In this document: piece after piece, positions 62,201-64,000 of the stretch
Layout: each line of letters starts with the position of its first letter
Position numbering within the stretch: position 1 is the first letter of the stretch
NCBI GenBank assembly: GCA_027486405.1
Contig: JAIXPD010000024.1
Location: forward strand, 62,001-126,000
Reading direction: 5' to 3'
Length of the DNA stretch: 64,000 nucleotides
Source of the DNA: Azospirillum sp.
GTDB lineage: Bacteria; Pseudomonadota; Alphaproteobacteria; Azospirillales; Azospirillaceae
Translations under genes and position numbers: made by a program
Notes under the pieces: generated by a model
Databases searched by the model: none
What the model saw: the letters and a program-made list of their open reading frames with translations, nothing else
Told to the model about the DNA's origin: nothing

Positions 62201-63128
62201 ACTTCAACCCCTTCAACTGGTCGCGGGTCAGCCAGAACACCTCCCCGAAGCTGTTGGCGGTTTCCAGCCACAGGAAATCCAGGTTGGGGTAATCGGCCTC
62301 CAGGATTTCACGCCCGGTCCCGAACTCGCACAGCAGGCCGCCGTCCGGCGTCAGATGCTTGGCGGATTCCTTCAGGATGCGGCGGACGATGTCCAGCCCG
62401 TCATTTCCGCCCGCCAGCGCCATCACCGGTTCGTGGCGGAACTCGGTCGGCAGCGCGTCCATCGCGTCCTGGTCCACATAGGGCGGATTGGTGATGATGA
62501 CGTCGTATTTGCGCGTCTTCAGCGGGGCGAAGAGATCGCCGTGGTGCAGGGTGATGCGGTCGGCAAAGCCGCTGTCGGCGACGTTGCGCTTGGCCACCTC
62601 CAGCGCGTCGGCGGACAGATCGACGGCGTCCACCTGCGCCTCCGGGAAGATGCGGGCGGCGAGAATCGCCAGGCAACCCGACCCGGTGCACAGATCCAGC
62701 ACCCGTTCGACCGAGGTCGGATCCTCCACCAGCGTGAAATCATCGCCGCCGAACAGATCGGAAAACAGCAATTCGCCGATGAAGGAACGCGGGACCAGAA
62801 CCCGTTCATCGACGTAAAAGGGGATGCCCTGGATGTAGGCCTTGTTCAGCAGATAGGGGGCCGGTTTGCGGGTGTCGACGCGGGCGTGCAGGAGGTCCGC
62901 CACCTTTTGGCGCTCGGCCAGCGTCAGCCGCGCGTCGATGTTGGGTTCCAACTGGTCGATGGGCAGATGCAGGCTTTCCAGCACCAGGAACACCGCCTCG
63001 TCAAAGGCGGTGGTGGTCCCGTGGCCGTAATCGAGATCGGCTTCGTTGAAACGGCTGACGGCGTAGCGCAGGAAATCGCGGATGCTGACCAGCTCGGCGG
63101 CGGCGGTCGCGGCGGTGTGTTCGGTCAC
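62199..63128 (-). CDS. prmB: 50S ribosomal protein L3 glutamine methyltransferase
   Basis: The 309-residue SAM-dependent enzyme methylates a glutamine of ribosomal protein L3. Motif I is VLDLCTGSGCLAI (about 143-155), and the catalytic NPPY is at 214-217. The N-terminal helical domain (ISRDFLRYAVSRFNEADLDYGHGT region) distinguishes PrmB from the release-factor methylase PrmC. The GTG start at 63128 follows GGAGAG. Confidence 0.93.
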   Translation of the reverse strand: MTEHTAATAAAELVSIRDFLRYAVSRFNEADLDYGHGTTTAFDEAVFLVLESLHLPIDQLEPNIDARLTLAERQKVADLLHARVDTRKPAPYLLNKAYIQGIPFYVDERVLVPRSFIGELLFSDLFGGDDFTLVEDPTSVERVLDLCTGSGCLAILAARIFPEAQVDAVDLSADALEVAKRNVADSGFADRITLHHGDLFAPLKTRKYDVIITNPPYVDQDAMDALPTEFRHEPVMALAGGNDGLDIVRRILKESAKHLTPDGGLLCEFGTGREILEADYPNLDFLWLETANSFGEVFWLTRDQLKGLK

Positions 63129-63173
63129 GATTGGTCTCTCCGGTGGCGGAAGGGCGGGGAGGGGATGGCGGCG

Positions 63174-63515
63174 TTACAGCAGGTCGAGCACCGCGTCGGG
63201 CGGGCGGCCGACGCGCGCGCGGTCGCCCCGGACCACGATCGGGCGTTCGATGGCGCTGGGGTTGGCCGACAGGGCGGCGATCAGCGCCTCACCATCCAGA
63301 TCGGCGGGGATTCCCGCCTCGGCGGCTTCCTTGGCGCGGCGGATGTCGCGCGGCCCAACCCCCAGTTTGGCCACAATCGCCGCCAGCTCGGCGGGCGAGG
63401 GCGGGGTCTTCAGATACTCGACCACCACCGGCTCAACGCCCCGTTCGCGCAGCAATTCCAGGGTTTGCCGGGATTTGGAACAGCGCGGGTTGTGGTAGAG
63501 GGTGACGTCGCTCAT
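63174..63515 (-). CDS. arsC: ArsC-family glutaredoxin-dependent reductase
   Basis: The 113-residue protein has the ArsC fold: catalytic Cys12 in LYHNPRCSKSRQTLELL and the Arg triad around RPIVVRGDRARVGRPP. It could be an arsenate reductase or the closely related YfgD-like protein of unknown substrate; no other ars gene is nearby. The ATG at 63515 follows AGGA. It is 45 bases upstream of prmB on the same strand. Confidence 0.85.
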   Translation of the reverse strand: MSDVTLYHNPRCSKSRQTLELLRERGVEPVVVEYLKTPPSPAELAAIVAKLGVGPRDIRRAKEAAEAGIPADLDGEALIAALSANPSAIERPIVVRGDRARVGRPPDAVLDLL

Positions 63516-63693
63516 CGGAAATCCTGTGTTGCGGTTCACCGACAGATACACCCGTCCCCCTGCCGTCGCCAAGCCACCCGCGCGGTGGTCTGCGTCTTGC
63601 CCGGTTTTGCGCTATGTTATAACGTTGTCACGCCGCGCGGTTGCGGGGGATGCCTACCCTGGCCGAAGCGGTCTGAAACAAGAGAGGTGCCTG

Positions 63694-64000
63694 ATGGGCG
63701 GACAGGATCACACGGTGTCACGGCGGTGGGCGTCGCGGCGTCGGCTGTTGCGCGGTTTGGCGCTGGGCGGTCTCGGTCTGGCGCTGGGACGCGCTGGGGA
63801 GGCACGGGCCTTCACGGTGCGGTCGGGGTCCGATTACGGCGCGATGCTGGATGGGGCGTGTGGGGCCTCCGCCGATCATCGCCGCCAGATTGTGGAGCTG
63901 GAAAGCGCGCTGGGCGGGACCGCCGCCGACCCGCGCATCCTCGCGGTGATCCGGCAAACCGCCTGCCCATCCTGCGGCTGCCCGCTGCTGCTGGCCCCGG
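63694..64000 (+). CDS. Tat-exported protein of unknown function, C-terminal part cut off by window edge
   Basis: The frame is open from ATG at 63694 to the window edge (102 codons). The N-terminus (SRRWASRRRLLRGLALGGLG, then GEARA) is a twin-arginine-type signal. The mature part has TACPSCGCPLLLAP, a Cys-x-x-Cys-x-Cys cluster that could bind metal or form disulfides. AGAGAGG lies upstream. No family is recognised from this part. Confidence 0.65.
   Translation, partial: MGGQDHTVSRRWASRRRLLRGLALGGLGLALGRAGEARAFTVRSGSDYGAMLDGACGASADHRRQIVELESALGGTAADPRILAVIRQTACPSCGCPLLLAP

Noticed and set aside
1-64000. tRNA, rRNA, prophage, integron or complete insertion sequence
   Set aside because: No cloverleaf, rRNA segment, integrase, transposase or phage structural gene was found when reading both strands. 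Small RNAs could still be missed without a covariance search.

Overview
The window is about 64 kb of GC-rich DNA, densely packed with genes on both strands. Gene order points to an alphaproteobacterium of the Rhodospirillales type (Azospirillum/Magnetospirillum-like): ftsB-pdhABC-lpd-lipA-ratA, then cinA and a fused ispDF, then dusB-ntrB-ntrC and ntrY-ntrX. This is inferred from synteny and protein families; the genus cannot be fixed from sequence alone. No rRNA, tRNA, CRISPR array, transposase, integrase or phage gene was seen. Most of the window is core metabolism, with a few accessory islands.

Region by region. 1-2.7 kb: a truncated EAL-domain gene and an orphan CoxL-like molybdopterin subunit. 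2.7-7.7 kb: three copies of a roughly 250-bp palindromic interspersed repeat, plus a second palindromic repeat, lie between yedK/HMCES, a thermonuclease-like gene, a LysR regulator with a divergent tautomerase, and rpe. 7.7-10.4 kb: modABC molybdate transporter behind a promoter that carries a degenerate ModE-like box. 10.5-18.3 kb: ftsB, the pyruvate dehydrogenase operon (with a chorismate mutase gene between E2 and E3), lipA and a RatA/Coq10 gene. 18.3-21.1 kb: cinA, ispDF and ccsA. 21.3-28.8 kb: the nitrogen regulation genes dusB-ntrBC and ntrYX. 28.9-30.6 kb: DUF2125 and ChaC genes. 30.7-35.2 kb: a compact type IV-pilus-like cluster (major pilin, beta-helix minor protein, GspE/PilB ATPase, small pilin-like protein) with no platform, peptidase or secretin gene.

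35.7-47.1 kb: a universal stress protein, a nitrate/sulfonate/taurine-type ABC transporter, then assimilatory sulfate reduction: cysNC, cysD and cysH leftward, and the siroheme genes, DUF2849, cysI and DUF934 rightward, from an AT-rich control region. 47.2-52.5 kb: ilvA coupled to a penicillin-acylase-family gene, a membrane protein and ygfZ. 52.7-58.2 kb: a DUF2867 gene with an in-frame 12-bp tandem repeat and a BMP-type nucleoside-like ABC transporter. 58.3-64 kb: DUF29, psd-pssA phospholipid synthesis, an ACT-domain gene with a structured leader, a GNAT enzyme, prmB, an ArsC-like gene and a truncated Tat-exported protein.

Several parts fit together. modABC could supply molybdenum to the CoxL-like enzyme. 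LipA makes the lipoyl cofactor carried by PdhB and PdhC. The siroheme genes make the cofactor of CysI, and the ABC transporter beside cysNC may import a sulfur source. Many junctions are ATGA, GTGA or TGATG overlaps, showing translational coupling. The least explained features are the palindromic repeat family and the minimal pilin cluster.
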